From the NCBI GenBank assembly GCA_948567375.1, contig OX419759.1, positions 42,633,493 to 42,697,492 on the forward strand: a stretch of DNA of 64,000 bases, written 5' to 3'. The translations under genes and the position numbers were made by a program. This DNA comes from Lunularia cruciata (lineage: Eukaryota; Streptophyta; Marchantiopsida; Lunulariales; Lunulariaceae). Each line of letters starts with the position of its first letter. The first letter of the stretch is position 1. The notes under the pieces were generated by a model. That model worked only from the letters and a program-made list of their open reading frames with translations. It ran no database searches and was not told the origin of the DNA. Shown here in pieces: positions 1 to 14,800 of the stretch.

Positions 1-2
1 CC

Positions 3-390
3 TTAGATGAAAACCAGAGACCAGATGATCATGCCAACCCAGGCCCATCTTCCACCTTCCGCATCTGCACCTTACAACCCCAGCTCTCAAACTCTAGAAG
101 CAGCTCACAAAAAGTGGAAGGACCACAAAGCATAACAACAACACATTAGATTGACAACAAGAGACATGAAGATCATGCCAACCCAGGCCTGTCCTCCACC
201 TTGCATATCCACACCTTATAACCTTAGCCCTCAAACTCCAGAAGCATATTACAAAAAGTGGAAAGACCCCAAAGAATTACAACATTACCTTAGATGACAA
301 CCAGAGACCAGATGATTACGCCAACCCAAGTCCGTCCTCCACCTTACCCATCTTCACCTTACAACCCCAGTCTTCACACTCCTCCAGCCT
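3..390. repeat. Tandem repeat, ~144-bp unit, 2.7 copies
   Basis: Units begin near 3, 146 and 290. Each opens with a ttagatgac-like start and a shared core of the type 'atgccaacccaggcc', then a ctccacctt block and an 'acaaaaagtggaa' block. The spacing (143 and 144) is close to 48 codons. Units 1 and 2 read as similar proline-rich peptides, each ended by its own stop. The third unit is cut off and drifts into unrelated sequence. This may be a decayed coding repeat or a minisatellite. No known family is recognised. Confidence 0.7.
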
Positions 391-2869
391 CTCCATCTAC
401 AGACCCAACTTGTAGATCTTCTACAAATCCAATAACCTATGCTGCCTCTGTCCACCAAAAGTGGTAAAGCGGACAAACTTGCAAAATGGCTCATTAGCGG
501 GACACTAGACAAGTCTCCTAGAACATATGTTTCAATACGGCTTCCTCTCCATAGAGCATACCATATCTATGAAAACTTGGGGTTTGTCATCGACTCATAT
601 CTCTACTACAAGCTCAAATCAGACTCACGGAGGCACTAAGTCATCCTAGCGGAATGCTCCCAGCTTTCATGGGGCCAAGTAGAGAGTAGTGCCAAAAAAG
701 ACCTATGGAACAAAGTCAGTCTGGAGGGGATCCAGAAGCAGAATAAACTATAGGATTAGGTTGTGGAACAGGAAGCCTTCTAGAGTGGCCCAAACGGAAC
801 AAATCGAAAAGCAGACTAGCAAATAGAGTAGAGGTTTAGGGGCAGAAAATGATAAAGATTGGATTAAGGCTTGTATAACTAAAATTAGTATAGTTCCGGA
901 CCACAAGGGTAATAACCGCACTCTACAAGATCGTTAGGCGATCAATGTATATGTGTACCTTGGCATCCAAAGGTTGCATAGACCTCAAGATTCCAAAAAC
1001 TATTCACCAATAAAAGGCATTTTGGTTTCCTAAGTCCCATGAGTCTTGTATATTCCAATTACTTGTGTTGGCATACACGTTCTTGTTCATTAAACTATGT
1101 TTTAAGTGTTTACTACTGGAAGTGTCTCTCTTGACAATGTTCCTAGTCCCTACGGAGTCCCGGCAAGCACTGTCCTTGAAGATGCCAGTTTAAGGAACTC
1201 AATGTCTTGTCAACCAATAGATATTATTCCTCCAGTCTTTTATAACAAGTTGAGTTATCGGATATACGCATAATACACATCATTGTTTCAGGATGGACAA
1301 ACTAAATGTTAGACTAAGTTTCAGAAGAAGTATGGCATAAAACGAGGCACCAGTTCACAATTGATAAGTTTTAGTTATGAAGAACTACTGTCGACAGTAA
1401 AAGTGTAAGGGAGTTGTTTCATTTTTTTGATTGACAAGATTCATGATGTAAGTAATCATGAAACAATGGCTAACAGAAGAATTTACACCGTCAGAAATCT
1501 TATTACTAGTAAGCTTGAAGTTCCAATTCTTCATAACAATTGATAGTAGCTACTAACTAAGTATAAAAGATTGAAACATATAGTGTCCGTTGAAGACGTA
1601 AAACTCCAGGAGCATGTTTTACACCTGAATTATACCTGAGCCATTTCATACACTATTTGGTAAAGTGGCAGGCAAGAGATGAGTCTGCGTCGAAAGAGGT
1701 GCGTCGAAAACTATAATCATGAAGTCCAATTGCCAAAATTTCTAATCTTTGATTTTATATGGTCCTCAATGATTCGTGGAATCTGATCAATGGGACTGCA
1801 ACCAGTTTAGCTTAACCCTTCCAAATTGGAATTGATTTATAACGTTCTTCCACTCCACTGGGAGAACAGAAAGAAAATATAATGTGTCCCGAGATCATAT
1901 CGAACCAGAAAGACAAGGTTATATTCCTTTCACGAGAAGTGCAGACACGAATCATGAATCACGTAATAGCTCAACTTGAAATCGTCCAGCAACTGGGCAT
2001 AGATTGATATCCAGGATGGCTCCATGAGAAGGGAACATGATGTAAGTGTAACTATTGAGGACTACTATGCTGTTCCCACGTCATATTTCAGTGAGTATTT
2101 TATTACTGAGATGTTTAGCAGTCGCAGGCTCTTGTTTTCGTTTCGAATAAGGTTGAGATGTCTAATATTTCAATATCTTTTTTCTTCAGAACTCTAGTCA
2201 CTATAAGCGCATTGGCTGACTGGATATATCCTGTACCTTCGATGTTTTTCTCGTCCATTGTCGAAATATTCATTGTAACTACAACATTGGATTTGTTGGT
2301 GACTAGATCTAGAAAAGTCATGTTTGAGCCTCCTCGATTATGTTTAGCTAAGCTTTGAAAGTGAAATCTGCATTGAATGATATACATATCCAGGTATCTA
2401 GAATTACTCAATGTTTCGGTGAGAAGTCGATGAAAAATGTTCAGACGTTTACTGAACTGTAACCCCCAACTTGATGTAACAGATTACAGTTGAGAACTAG
2501 ATTGGCACAGGAATGTCCAGGCTGATTGTCTGACCATGAACATCAGTTATGTGCAACTGAACGTTGATGCAAACTCCTTGTATCAATTATATTGTGGAAC
2601 TTCAGGTGCACAACAGCGCACCATTTATGTCTTCGGAAGCAGGAGGAATCGTCCAGATAAATGGTCCCAAAGTAGATCAAGACACTTGAACTGTGATCCC
2701 CCAACACTAATCAGCCTTTGCTAGAGCTATAATTCTCTACCATGGATAGTTGATATCCAGTCCTGCTGTGTAATCTTATTGCATGTGTAGGATATCACTA
2801 AACTGCTAGTATGCTGGCCCTAACATTTGACCGCTCCATGGCTAAGCAAGGATCAGGAATCAGTTACCA
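391..2869. other. Unassigned stretch, no convincing gene
   Basis: I see only short open frames here. The one at 439-639 (+) has a tail faintly like an acetyltransferase C-terminus (LGF followed by aromatic residues), but nothing upstream supports it. The one at 2115-2411 (-) has no recognisable domain. A ~55-bp sequence at 1309-1360 recurs in diverged form at 5107-5165, so some old duplicated DNA is present on both sides of the peroxidase relic. Nothing else is assignable. Confidence 0.5.
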
Positions 2870-4628
<1,759 letters not shown>

Positions 4629-7183
4629 TGTGGAGAACTAGCTTGCTAGAGTCTTCTGATCTTTTGTCGAATTTCTGTACCGACGTAAAGATTGTGATCC
4701 CTTACCGAGCCAAAGGTAGTTCGACCACCGCAAATGGTCAAAACCACCTTCCTGCAAAATTATAAAAACAAGATCATGAGAAACAGCACGAAAAAATTTG
4801 AATAACGAATCTGAAGTTTGATAATGTGATTCAGTACAGGTGATCCATGTATACTCACTTAGGCCTAATGGCAAGATTTAGTTCAAACATGTAAGCACCC
4901 AGAAGAAACTTCACTTACGTGCAAAGGTGAATGCTCTAGAGGAGAGCGCTCGACTTGTAATTGTGATCTGTGATAGCCCACCATTTGTACTTCACTTGGG
5001 CGACCTGAAAACTGCAACAGCCTTGTCTTTTCTCCCACACCTTCGTGATCTGTGTAGGCATGATTTAGCGTAATAAATGTTGACGAACCAGGAACGAATA
5101 ACTTTAATGTAAGACTAAGATTTAGAAGGAGTCTTGGCATGGAATGAGGCACCGATTTAGACTCGAAGACTGTTATCAAGCATTCCTGTTGAATTTGCAT
5201 AGCTGCAGCTAAGGTAACAGGTTGTTATTGGGTGGCAAGGGTGGCATTAAATACTCCTTAAAGAGAAAACCCCGCATAAGAATTCCTAGACATCCTATAG
5301 ATGGCCAGCCATCTAGTCAGAAATAAACAAGCTTTAGTAGGGAACGGGGAACCTTGTATAATATCTTGAGGTCATCCTCAACCGTCGTCGTATAACTTGA
5401 ACTTATACATGTAAGATGAAGAAGTAGGATCTGCAGGATCCCGTCAGTTCCGTATTAGCGGACTTCAACTGAAAGCTAACTCAAGTTTTCTTATTTTATT
5501 TATCCAAACTCACTGATAAGCTATATTGCTCATAACATATATTGCAAACGAGTCCTTATGTTACAGAAGGTAACTTGATTGTACCTGAAGCTCTGATCAT
5601 GAGATGGTGAATTTGCACTTCGTATGTAAGCTATCACTGAGCGCATCCACTGGCGCCTGAAGCAGAGTAAGGTACAGGGTTCACCTTGTCGTAGAACCCC
5701 TGAAACCTTTCAAAGGCCTATCAGCGCAATGTCCAGAGTGCCGAATTCGGATAGTGTGTATGTTAGTCTAAAGTAGAAATCTGCTACCTTTGAGAAAGAA
5801 CAAGCACCGGGTACTCACGTTCTGTCCGGGACAATTCTGGAGTTTGCAATTTTCACTCTGGAGGTAGCAAACGTCTATGTGCTTTCGTCATGGCATGATT
5901 GTGGTATTGCTCGTCATTGTGCTCCCCAAAGCAATCAATATTTTGTGAGATTGATGAAATATGACGAAGTTTGAACGAGCTTAGTCGCTGCTTTTGACCC
6001 TCAGAATTCTGACGCCTGGACGTTGCGAAGTATTCACAACAGTCTCAACAACCGTACAAAATCACCTTGATCCACCTAGATAGCAGATTGCGGTGACTTG
6101 CTTACAAGTAAGCAACATAGGCTGCATGTTTTCTGACAAGGTGCGTGGGAGTGATGCCTTGAAGTGATTGAAGACATCACGTTGATCAAGATAAGTATCA
6201 ACAAGTTATTTTCCAAAGACCTACTCGGAGATAGCTCTGACTATGTTGCTCACCAGGAAACACCATGAAACCCTCATACTTCCTAGGACTTCACCTTAAG
6301 AAACAGGATACAATAAAGGCAGTCGAACCGAAAATAATGCGGTGTGCAGGAGGCACTGGACCCTGAAAGCAGAAATGCAACATATTAAGACACAGGATAG
6401 CGGAAAACTTTTAGTGACTCTCCTCGCTGGACCATGACGACATGATAACTAGGACCAGATGCCTTATAAGGTGTTGCGTACGAGATAGGTCGTATTCCAA
6501 AGGCACAAAGACAGTTGCAGGTCAAACTTGTCGAACACATATGTTCGGACCACCATATCATACCGAGTTGAATCTAGATTAGACGTTTAAGAACAGGGAG
6601 TTTGGACTGGTAATTTCGTGGATTGTGAAATAAAAAATCAAATAGAAGATAAAATTCTCGGACCTTCGGTAATTCATCATCTTAGGGCAAGACGTTAAAT
6701 CTCCTCCCGGGACGAAAACTCGAGCCCTAGTGCATCTCTTCCTATTTAATTGTCTACACAGGGAGTGTGGCCAGCGGTGCGTAATTCTGTAAAATGCCGG
6801 TCCTAAGTGAAGTTGATATGGAAGGAGTCGACGGCACCCAGAGACGTTGACACAACATCGAAGGGCTAAAGATTTCGTGCCCAACCGTTCATTTAACTTC
6901 TGAAGTACAAGACTAGTTCCTTCTACCTTTCGGACAGCAAAAACTACACTGCAGTTTCTTTGTAAACTAGTATGATCACCTTCAACATTTACTTTGCCAT
7001 CTTGACCATACATATCCACTTTGCCCAGATATATTCTGCTCCCCTGCGCGGATAATGTGAGATGTAAATCTACTTTTCTTGCACAGTACGTTCACAAAAC
7101 TCACTTGTTGAGAGGCATTCTGGATGTGCAATGTAGCAGTGACATCTTCATGTCCACCCTGAGATGAGAATACCTTAAAGCAT
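4629..7183. other. Unassigned stretch between peroxidase relic and helicase
   Basis: The first part is the upstream side of the peroxidase relic. No promoter element stands out. A copy of the short repeat also found at 1309-1360 lies at 5107-5165. The open frame at 6579-7019 (-) has no recognisable domain. Nothing here supports a gene. Confidence 0.5.
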
Positions 7184-7349
7184 CATATTTATCTGCAGCT
7201 ATTTCCTGTGAAGGTTCACTTGGATTTCTGTACACAAGTTTCTCTCTACTTGGTCTTCCTGTAGGTCATATTTATCTGCAGCTATGTCCTGTGAAGGTTC
7301 ACTTGGATTTCTGTACACAAGTTTCTCTCTACTTGGTCTTCCTGTAGGT
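7184..7349. repeat. 83-bp tandem duplication over the helicase stop codon
   Basis: Copy 1 is 7184-7266 and copy 2 is 7267-7349. They differ at one base (ctatttcctg against ctatgtcctg). Copy 2 holds the last codons and the TAG stop (7331-7329) of the helicase on the minus strand. Copy 1 lies just downstream, in the presumed 3' untranslated region, and repeats those codons and the stop. Confidence 0.95.
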
Positions 7350-9589
7350 CTTTCTTTTCTTTGGGTTATAAGCAGCTGCGTAAGAAGATATGGCATAAGG
7401 AGAACTCGCCAGTTCCTTCGGCACGACAACTCCAGAGCTGCGGAACATGTCGATCAAGGTCTTGAAAAGTAATTTACTCTCGGCATTCACAAAAACCATG
7501 GCCGAACCTGGCAACCCAAGTCTTGAAGCTCGTCCGATTTGATGTATGTATTCCTCAACTGAAGAAGGCATGTCAAAAATTATCACCTGTGTCACTCGGA
7601 GCAAGTCCAAACCTCTGCCCAATACTCCCGTCGCAACAACAATAGGGAGATCACCCATAAGGAAAGATTTCAAAACTTCTCTCCTTTCTTTCATTGGCTT
7701 CTCACCATGCACCGCTGCCGCTTGTAATCCCGTTACACTCCGTATGGACTCCGCGAGCATTTCTGCCCCTAATCTGGAACTAACGAAAACCACAACCGGA
7801 GGTCTGAAGTGATGTGGGCTGTTTAAGATGTCAAACAATTTGTTCTTCTTCTTCCTAGTTTCAACCCACATTACTGTCTGCTTCACAGACTCGCTTGGTA
7901 AACTTCTCTTCCCCACAGAAATTTGAACCGGCCTCGTCAATAGCGAAGCAGAGAACTTCTGTATTTCGCGTGGTATTGTAGCTGAAAACATCATAATCTG
8001 GGGCTGCGTCAAAGCTGTAACGATCTGCATTACTTGGTCCCGGAAGCCCCGATCGAGCATACTATCCACCTCATCCAGAACCAGCATACAAACGTCATCC
8101 AACCCCACATCATGTTTCGTTAAGAGATCGATCAGTCTACCTGGGGTACCAACTATCAACTCCACCCCCTGCTTCAGCCTGTGAATCTGCTGAGCCATTG
8201 CATCGCCACCAACTACAAGAGCGGTTTTGAGAGGAAGACCTTTAGCCAAAACCTTGGCTTGCTCCTCTACCTGAGCACACAACTCCCTTGTTGGAGTGAG
8301 CACGATTGCCAGAGGCTTTTGTTGATCAACCCGGAAGTGAGATCTAATCCTACAACTTCTAAAAACGACTGACAGCAGATACCCTACTGTCTTTCCTAAA
8401 CCTGTACCAGCAGAAACTAGAAGGTCTCGACCTTTTAGTGCCGCAGGGATAAGCTGCATTTGGACCGGTGTAGGAGATTCATAACCACCTATCTCAAGAT
8501 TGTGTAACAGTTTAGGCATAAACCTGCAGTTTGAGAAATCCAAGATCGGCTTTGGAACTTCCTCTCCTTGCACAGCAAGGTCAATCTCTTTTCTCAGAAA
8601 CTCTACCTGCTCCTGCGTCAGATTCTTCACGATGGCATCAGGTTCCCACTCAGGAAGTACCTGTTCACCGTCTCTGACAATAATGAAGTCATCATGCATG
8701 ACTGGCAGGTCACTTTGCCTGAAAATCTTGGACTCGATAAGTTCGCTCTGCACATTGCTCTCTGGCCTGGGAATTGATGGACACGCATCGGGGACGGGGA
8801 CTGCAAGCGATCCTGGCGTTGTGAAGTTATCCCCGCTAGAGTTTGGTCTCCGTCTGAGTACGATAGCCTTGCATTCCAAGCTACACACATCGTCATCTGT
8901 TTCATCGCAAATATACTCCCCATAACGACCACACACAGCGCAGGTCGGCTCATCAGGCTCCGCATGTCTCTGATCGATGCTCTTCACAGCAACTGAATCA
9001 TCTGTACATTAACCAGAAAGAGCACGTCAAGCTTGTGCAAGTTTTACGATTTCAGCCAAGGGCCACTATAATTCCTTTTTCTATAAGAATGTCAAAAACT
9101 TGTGACCTCTTAAAAACTAAGGGAAATTCATGCAAGCTTATTACTATCCATATAACGCCAGACTATAGCGTGCATAAGATCTGCCTGTATACAGGAATTA
9201 CCAAAACAACAAGAAACGTTTACATGAATACCTTCTTTGACGTTGGTATCAACACCTTCAGTGACCAGAACAGCAGGCGTGGCCTCAGGCGAAACAATTA
9301 CCGGGAATAGCAGTTCAGGAATTGCGGACGACTGCGGAGATGGTGAAATACTGGTAACATCGTCAGTGCTTGCTGGCCCTGATGGCAAAGCCTGACAGGA
9401 GCTTAAGGGAGCTGGAGAAACAGTGGGACATACAACCGTTCCAGCTTCGGGTGAAGGCTGTGAACTCGGCGCTGCAGCTAACAACAGGCCTGGCTGCTCT
9501 GGGACAGAAGACGAGCCTGTGCGTGGAAGCGGGTACAAGGGTTCAGTTGACGGTAACGCAGAAGAGCGCACGCTGCGAGGCACAAACAT
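7329..9589 (-). CDS. RH41: DEAD-box ATP-dependent RNA helicase with HIT zinc finger (plant RH41 / DDX59 type)
   Basis: Two exons: 9589-9232 and 9001-7329, joined by a GTATTC donor and a TACAG acceptor, giving 676 residues. The first exon is Pro/Ser-rich and unstructured. The start ATG at 9589 follows an in-frame TAG about 27 bases upstream. Residues ~140-163 form a zf-HIT finger (CAVC, then single Cys residues, then CSLEC). The helicase core follows: Q-motif region PTPVQ, Walker A AGTGLGKT (~318), PTREL, TPGR, motif II DEVD (~429) rather than DEAD, SAT, ATGVLGRGLD, and motif VI HQIGRAS. The DEVD and HQ-GRAS variants fit my memory of the RH41/DDX59 branch. The C-terminus is basic (KKRKTYRK). 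The expected role is ATP-dependent RNA remodelling, probably nuclear; the substrate is unknown. The upstream flank is unannotated and the downstream flank carries the 83-bp duplication. Confidence 0.92.
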
Positions 9590-11840
9590 GTGAGCCTCCG
9601 GAGCACTCCCAATTCTCTATCCCTTCTCTGATAATTAATCACTACTAGCCCTTGTCGTACCGTTTATCAGACACAGAGCCGGCTTCCCCTGCTTCTACTT
9701 CTTCTTTCTCGTAAAGGTCAATTACCAGCGGATCAATGGCCCGACTTCTTCAATGCAACGCTTATTTCCCATGTGCGACATCGATGAGGAGACCGGCAAC
9801 ACCTCAATTTCCAAATAGGTGGGCTTCTCCTCGTCTCAAATCCATTTTCCGCTGCAACAAAGAGATCGGCACCAATCTTCAATCCATGTGCAGGCAACCT
9901 AAAAGATACCTCAGCATCCAAACGTTCCGCTGCAGCACCACGCAGGCACGAAAGCTTACAAGAATGAACGCTGAAAATATGAAGAAAAACATGAGGCCTG
10001 CCTGCGTTACCACCGTTTCGACTTTCCTCTCCTAGACTCTTGTCAAAAACAACCAGAGTCCTCCAATTTGCTCAACTATCTCCGAGCATGCCTGAGGAAT
10101 ATAGACCAAACTAAAAAAAGGGACTGGAGGGACATTTCACAACCTCTAACTCCCGGAGAAGGAACTCATCGATGGAGTGAACTCAATAGCGGACAAAGAG
10201 AAGATTCATAAATAGACATTTTAAAGAACTGATCTATCCGCACCAATCGATGTGAAGAAAAGATCCAAAAAGATTAAAAATCCAAGCCTGCTTATGTTGT
10301 TGAGGACAGATGAACACATCAAATCTAAGAAATGCTGAAAGGTGGAGCAAACAATGAATGACACATCCTCCCCGGACGGACTACCATCGGATCGCAACCA
10401 GACTTCGTGCATAAAATATTCCATCAGAAATCCAGGCAACAGATTTGCACAATACCTGGAAAGCAGATTCCCGTCCACGACTGGGTCTTTATCGGTCCAG
10501 CAAGTGCATGTAATCCGCCGTCGACTCCTCGCCAGAAAGCCAGGATTGGAAGTACATTGTCAGTAGGGAACGGCAAAACACTCTCTGCTCGCCTTGACAA
10601 ATATGACCGACCCAATCGCGGTCCCATAGAGACTGCACGACAAAGAGCCGATCCGCCCTACTTGTCGCGGCATCCGACTGGCTGTTACTCCAGTGACCAG
10701 CGAACTTTCTGCTCCACTTGGCCCTCTGAAGCAGCAGCCGCTGTGTCCCGTCGAGATTCTGCCCGTCCGTCTTTGGGAAGGGAGTTTGGCTCTATCCTTC
10801 CACGGTGATCCCGAGGGTAAAGCTTTAGTTAATTAGTGCATCCAGCTTTCATGCGGGATCGCCCTTTTTTGGGTTCCTTTCCAAGGAGCCCCAAAAAAAT
10901 TTCTAATTTTTTCAGTGGATATATATCAATTTCGATCAAAAATCATAAACCCTGTTCTCTTTTCATATAATTTACTGTAAGTAGTCCCAAGGCAACATTT
11001 TTTGCAAGTTGATTATATTTGATATTAGGAAGATTAGCCATTTTAAAAAGCAAACAAAACGTATATACTGTCAAGAACACTTGATTGCTATTCGGTTATA
11101 CATTATTAGTTTCTGCTGAATGTGAATCTTAATATGATTAAAAAAAATATTCAATCAATAATACGAAATTTTTACATAAAAGATGTGCAGGACATGGAAG
11201 ACAATGAAATTTAGTTTCTCTATTTTTTACAAATTACATAATCTAATCATAAACAGATGGAGAAGTAAATCCATTTCCTTCCAGTAGAGAAGAGCCCACA
11301 ATTAAACAACGACTGCCAACGCCGTTCAGCATGTTATTTACAGTAGCACGTGAATGTCAATCTTATACTTCACATGACTAAACTAATAGTGACGGGATCT
11401 CAAACTTACAGGTAGAAGTTAGCGGCACCAAGGGGTGCACCCCACGGGTCAGTCCTAGTTGGCACCGGGTCTCCCTGAACTGGGTGATTGGTCGCGGAGG
11501 TTTCATGCTACAGGAAATGTCATGTATATCCACTTATGTTCCTCGATCCGGAATATGTGAAAATGCTGAAAATTGAAAAGAAAAACCGACATAGCCATTG
11601 TTCTCCACTCCCACTTACAGTCTACGTAGTTACCACTGCCGCAGTTTAGAGAAACCGGAAACTGTGGCAAATAGGGTATTTTATTGGAATTTTACTAGAG
11701 TTTAGAGTAATTATACGTGTACTTGGAATTAGAGCAATGAGCCATTCTCCGTGTATTTGAGCTCTTCAAATACACGCATATATAATAGATATACAACTTT
11801 ATTCAAAGTCTTCTTGTCCTAGTGTTGTCCTTGATTTATC
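9590..11840. other. Upstream region of the helicase; AT-rich intergenic DNA
   Basis: The stretch to about 10,800 is relatively GC-rich and probably contains the helicase 5' untranslated region and promoter. Open frames at 9736-10035 (+) and 10407-10808 (+) have no recognisable domain and are not called. From 10,850 to 11,840 the sequence is AT-rich with no gene, tRNA or transposon domain that I can see. Confidence 0.45.
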
Positions 11841-11849
11841 CTTCTATAC

Positions 11850-14800
11850 TAGTGTTTTGCAAATTTACTTTCAATTTTAAATATTCTAAATTTTGAAAAG
11901 ATGAATCTAAATTTGAATGGTCGAGCCCGGATCCAAGAGCCTGCACTCGAGCAAGAGCAAAAAAATGCTCTAGTAGCCTGAGGAATGGAAGAGTCAACTA
12001 AGAGAGAATATAGCATATGCTGACATTGTCGATCCATCAAGGAAGATTGTAAACCTCTAGTACAATCTAACTATAAGGAAGCAAAAGATAGAAAGTCTTC
12101 GCATGCCCGTGGATAGACTGTCTCTCATCTGATGCAATAACATCTTGAGAGAAAAGGATCTCTCCTCCAACTCTATCACATAAGTCTCCAAAACCGACCT
12201 ATCAACAACCACAAAATGAGAGGAAAGTAAGGGTGCAAAGAGAACACAACTACTCAAAAATGCTATAGGTGTCATCTGTTCCATAGATAGTTAACCAACC
12301 CCTCCACACAAGATCGATAGAGATGTCTGTCTATGTTGAGCCAAATCCACTATCACACACTCAAATGTCTTGATCCAATAATATCACCAAAGACTCGCAC
12401 GCATAATCCTCCTATCAAAGGCTCTCAAATGTGATAAGAAGGTCAAGGAAGGGGGAATTGTGTGGAGGAGGTAAGTTGATCAGCAAGCAATACTAGAGGA
12501 AAGTATACCAAATACCACTTGCAGATCTCCTCGTAAAGGAAGCTCATTCACATGGAAAATATTCTCTACAAGGGTAGCATCTAAGAAGCGTGTGACAAAA
12601 TCTTCGGTTCCTATTGGCACTCCAAGAACATGTAATCCATCTATAGATGTGACACATCCCTTTGGAAGCTCAAGGTTGGGAGGGTGTAATACAAATAGCT
12701 AGATAGATAATCTAGAGATGAAATTTAGTTTGGTTACATTTGGAATGATGTTGTAGATGATGGACTAAGTAGATAAGCTAGAGGTATCACCAAAGAGTTC
12801 TTCTATTAATAGGCCAGAAACCGAAACATGCTTGGAAACTCTAGAATCAATAGCTAAGCATAAGATCTAGAGGTGAAACTTGAGGTAGTGACATTTAGAA
12901 GGATGTTACACATGATGGAGAGCGTAGATCAAATAGAAATATCACCAAAAGAGCACTTCTACTAATAGTGCAGAAGCCAAAAAGAGGCCTAAACTTTAGA
13001 GGCAATTTTGAAGGCCTAAATAGATGAATTAGGCCTTGAAAATGTGTACGTTTCCTCCCACCCCACCCACCCGACCTCCCACCCAACCCCAGATGGGAGG
13101 AAAGGCTGTCCTTCCTTCCCCCTGGTTTGTCTTGCCAAGAGCTTTCCAATGGTACCTCACCCATGTGATTATGAGATTCCTATAAGAAGATTCCCTAAAA
13201 GATTCCCTTTGGTCAAAGCTTGTTTGATCCACCATATGGGACCAGGACCAACATGTCACCCATCCAAGCAAGTAATCTAAGGGTGGAGCTTGCTGATAGG
13301 TCACCTATCCATGTACCTAATCCTATGGTGGAGTTTCTTTGGAGAAGATCCTCCTTGGTTATGTAATAAAGAGAAGGTGCTCCTTTGGAGCATGAGAGGA
13401 TTGAGTGTGAAATCTATGTTTTCTCTCTTGTACCTCTCTTGAAGAGTTCTCTTTTCCTCGGAATATTACAAAGGGATACCTAAAGTGGACCATGCCTTGC
13501 ACTTTGACACCTTGACTCTCAAGCCTATAAGATGTAGCTCGGTAGTCAAGTAGTCAAAGGCTTGCCTAATCTGAGCTACGGGACCTACAATGTGTGTAGG
13601 TCCTGTAGGAAATACACAACCTAGCATGGCCAAAGTAGTATATAAGAGATCTCTAAAGTGAGCCATGGCAAATAAGGGTCCCCTTAAAAGTCTCCTTAGC
13701 GTGTACCAACACTTGACTCCAAGACGGTAACTCCCTCCTATGAACAACCATGCTAGTAGTAAAGGGAAGTTGGAGAGCTATAAAAGGACCGCACAAAAGG
13801 AATAAGAGTTGCCAAGGATCCACCAGCCTCCCTAAGCTCTCTAAGATGGATGCTCATGAGACGTTGTTAAATGCATTCTCAATATCCACCTGTAGGACGA
13901 CCCACTCCGAACGGATATCTAGGAAAGCTCCAATGCCTAGAGATATGGCCTCACATCCTCCAAGTGTAGCTACTCCAAACTAATGTAGACTGAAGTGCTA
14001 TCAAAAGTGAGAATGATGCTGAAGGACAATGGTATGGTTGACCAAATGCAAAAAGAACTCTCCAATAGCAATATGTCTAATGCTCTTGTGTCTTTCTCCA
14101 TTGTGAGAAGTTGACTACTGCCTAACACCCAACTAATAGACATAGGAATGTCTCCTCTTGCTATTGCTACAACCACTTGAAAAAACTTAGTAAAACCACT
14201 GGAAGGATCATCTATTAAAAAGCAATTTCTAAGAAGCTCATATGCCATCCCTGACAACCCTCTTGAGGAAGGGACAGTGCTCAATGCTTGTGCAAAAAGT
14301 GATCTATCAAGACATAAGGGCTACTAAAGTTGATGATCTAAGACCCTCTCCTACAATAGGATGTAATGAGCATAGGGAAAAGATAGTCTCACAATAGGAC
14401 TAGCGATAGACAAAGGATGTAGTGCTCGTGCTGCTCTACTAAACTCTCTTGCTTGACCCAATGTCCTACCCCATCGTAATTGAGTTGACTCTATAGTATC
14501 TTGTGGCAAAACCTATCTCCTAAAACATGCAACTCTAACAAACTCCTCCTGTAGGGCCACCCAATCCTCCACTTAGAAGCAATAAAATCTAGCAGCCACC
14601 TCTCTATGCCTTGCACATCTCCCTCTAGCATATCAAAAACACCACCAAGGGAGTAAGAGGAATAAGAACCATGCTAACTCCTCCAAGGAATCACTTCAAA
14701 AACAATCAAATGGTAGGTGAAAAGCCTATCTAGCCTCATCATAGAGTGTATTGGGTAGCCTATGGAATAGACATGGATATAGAAAACTAGTCCCAAATAA

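Noticed and set aside
439-639. Possible acetyltransferase C-terminal fragment
   Set aside because: Only a short LGF-like tail is suggestive. No acetyl-CoA binding motif or upstream domain is visible.
8985-8987. Helicase start at 8987
   Set aside because: That codon is GTG inside exon 2. A spliced upstream exon with an ATG joins in frame through good GT-AG sites.
10407-10808. 133-codon plus-strand frame upstream of the helicase
   Set aside because: No domain, biased Arg/Ser/Pro content and GC-rich context. Probably promoter or leader sequence.
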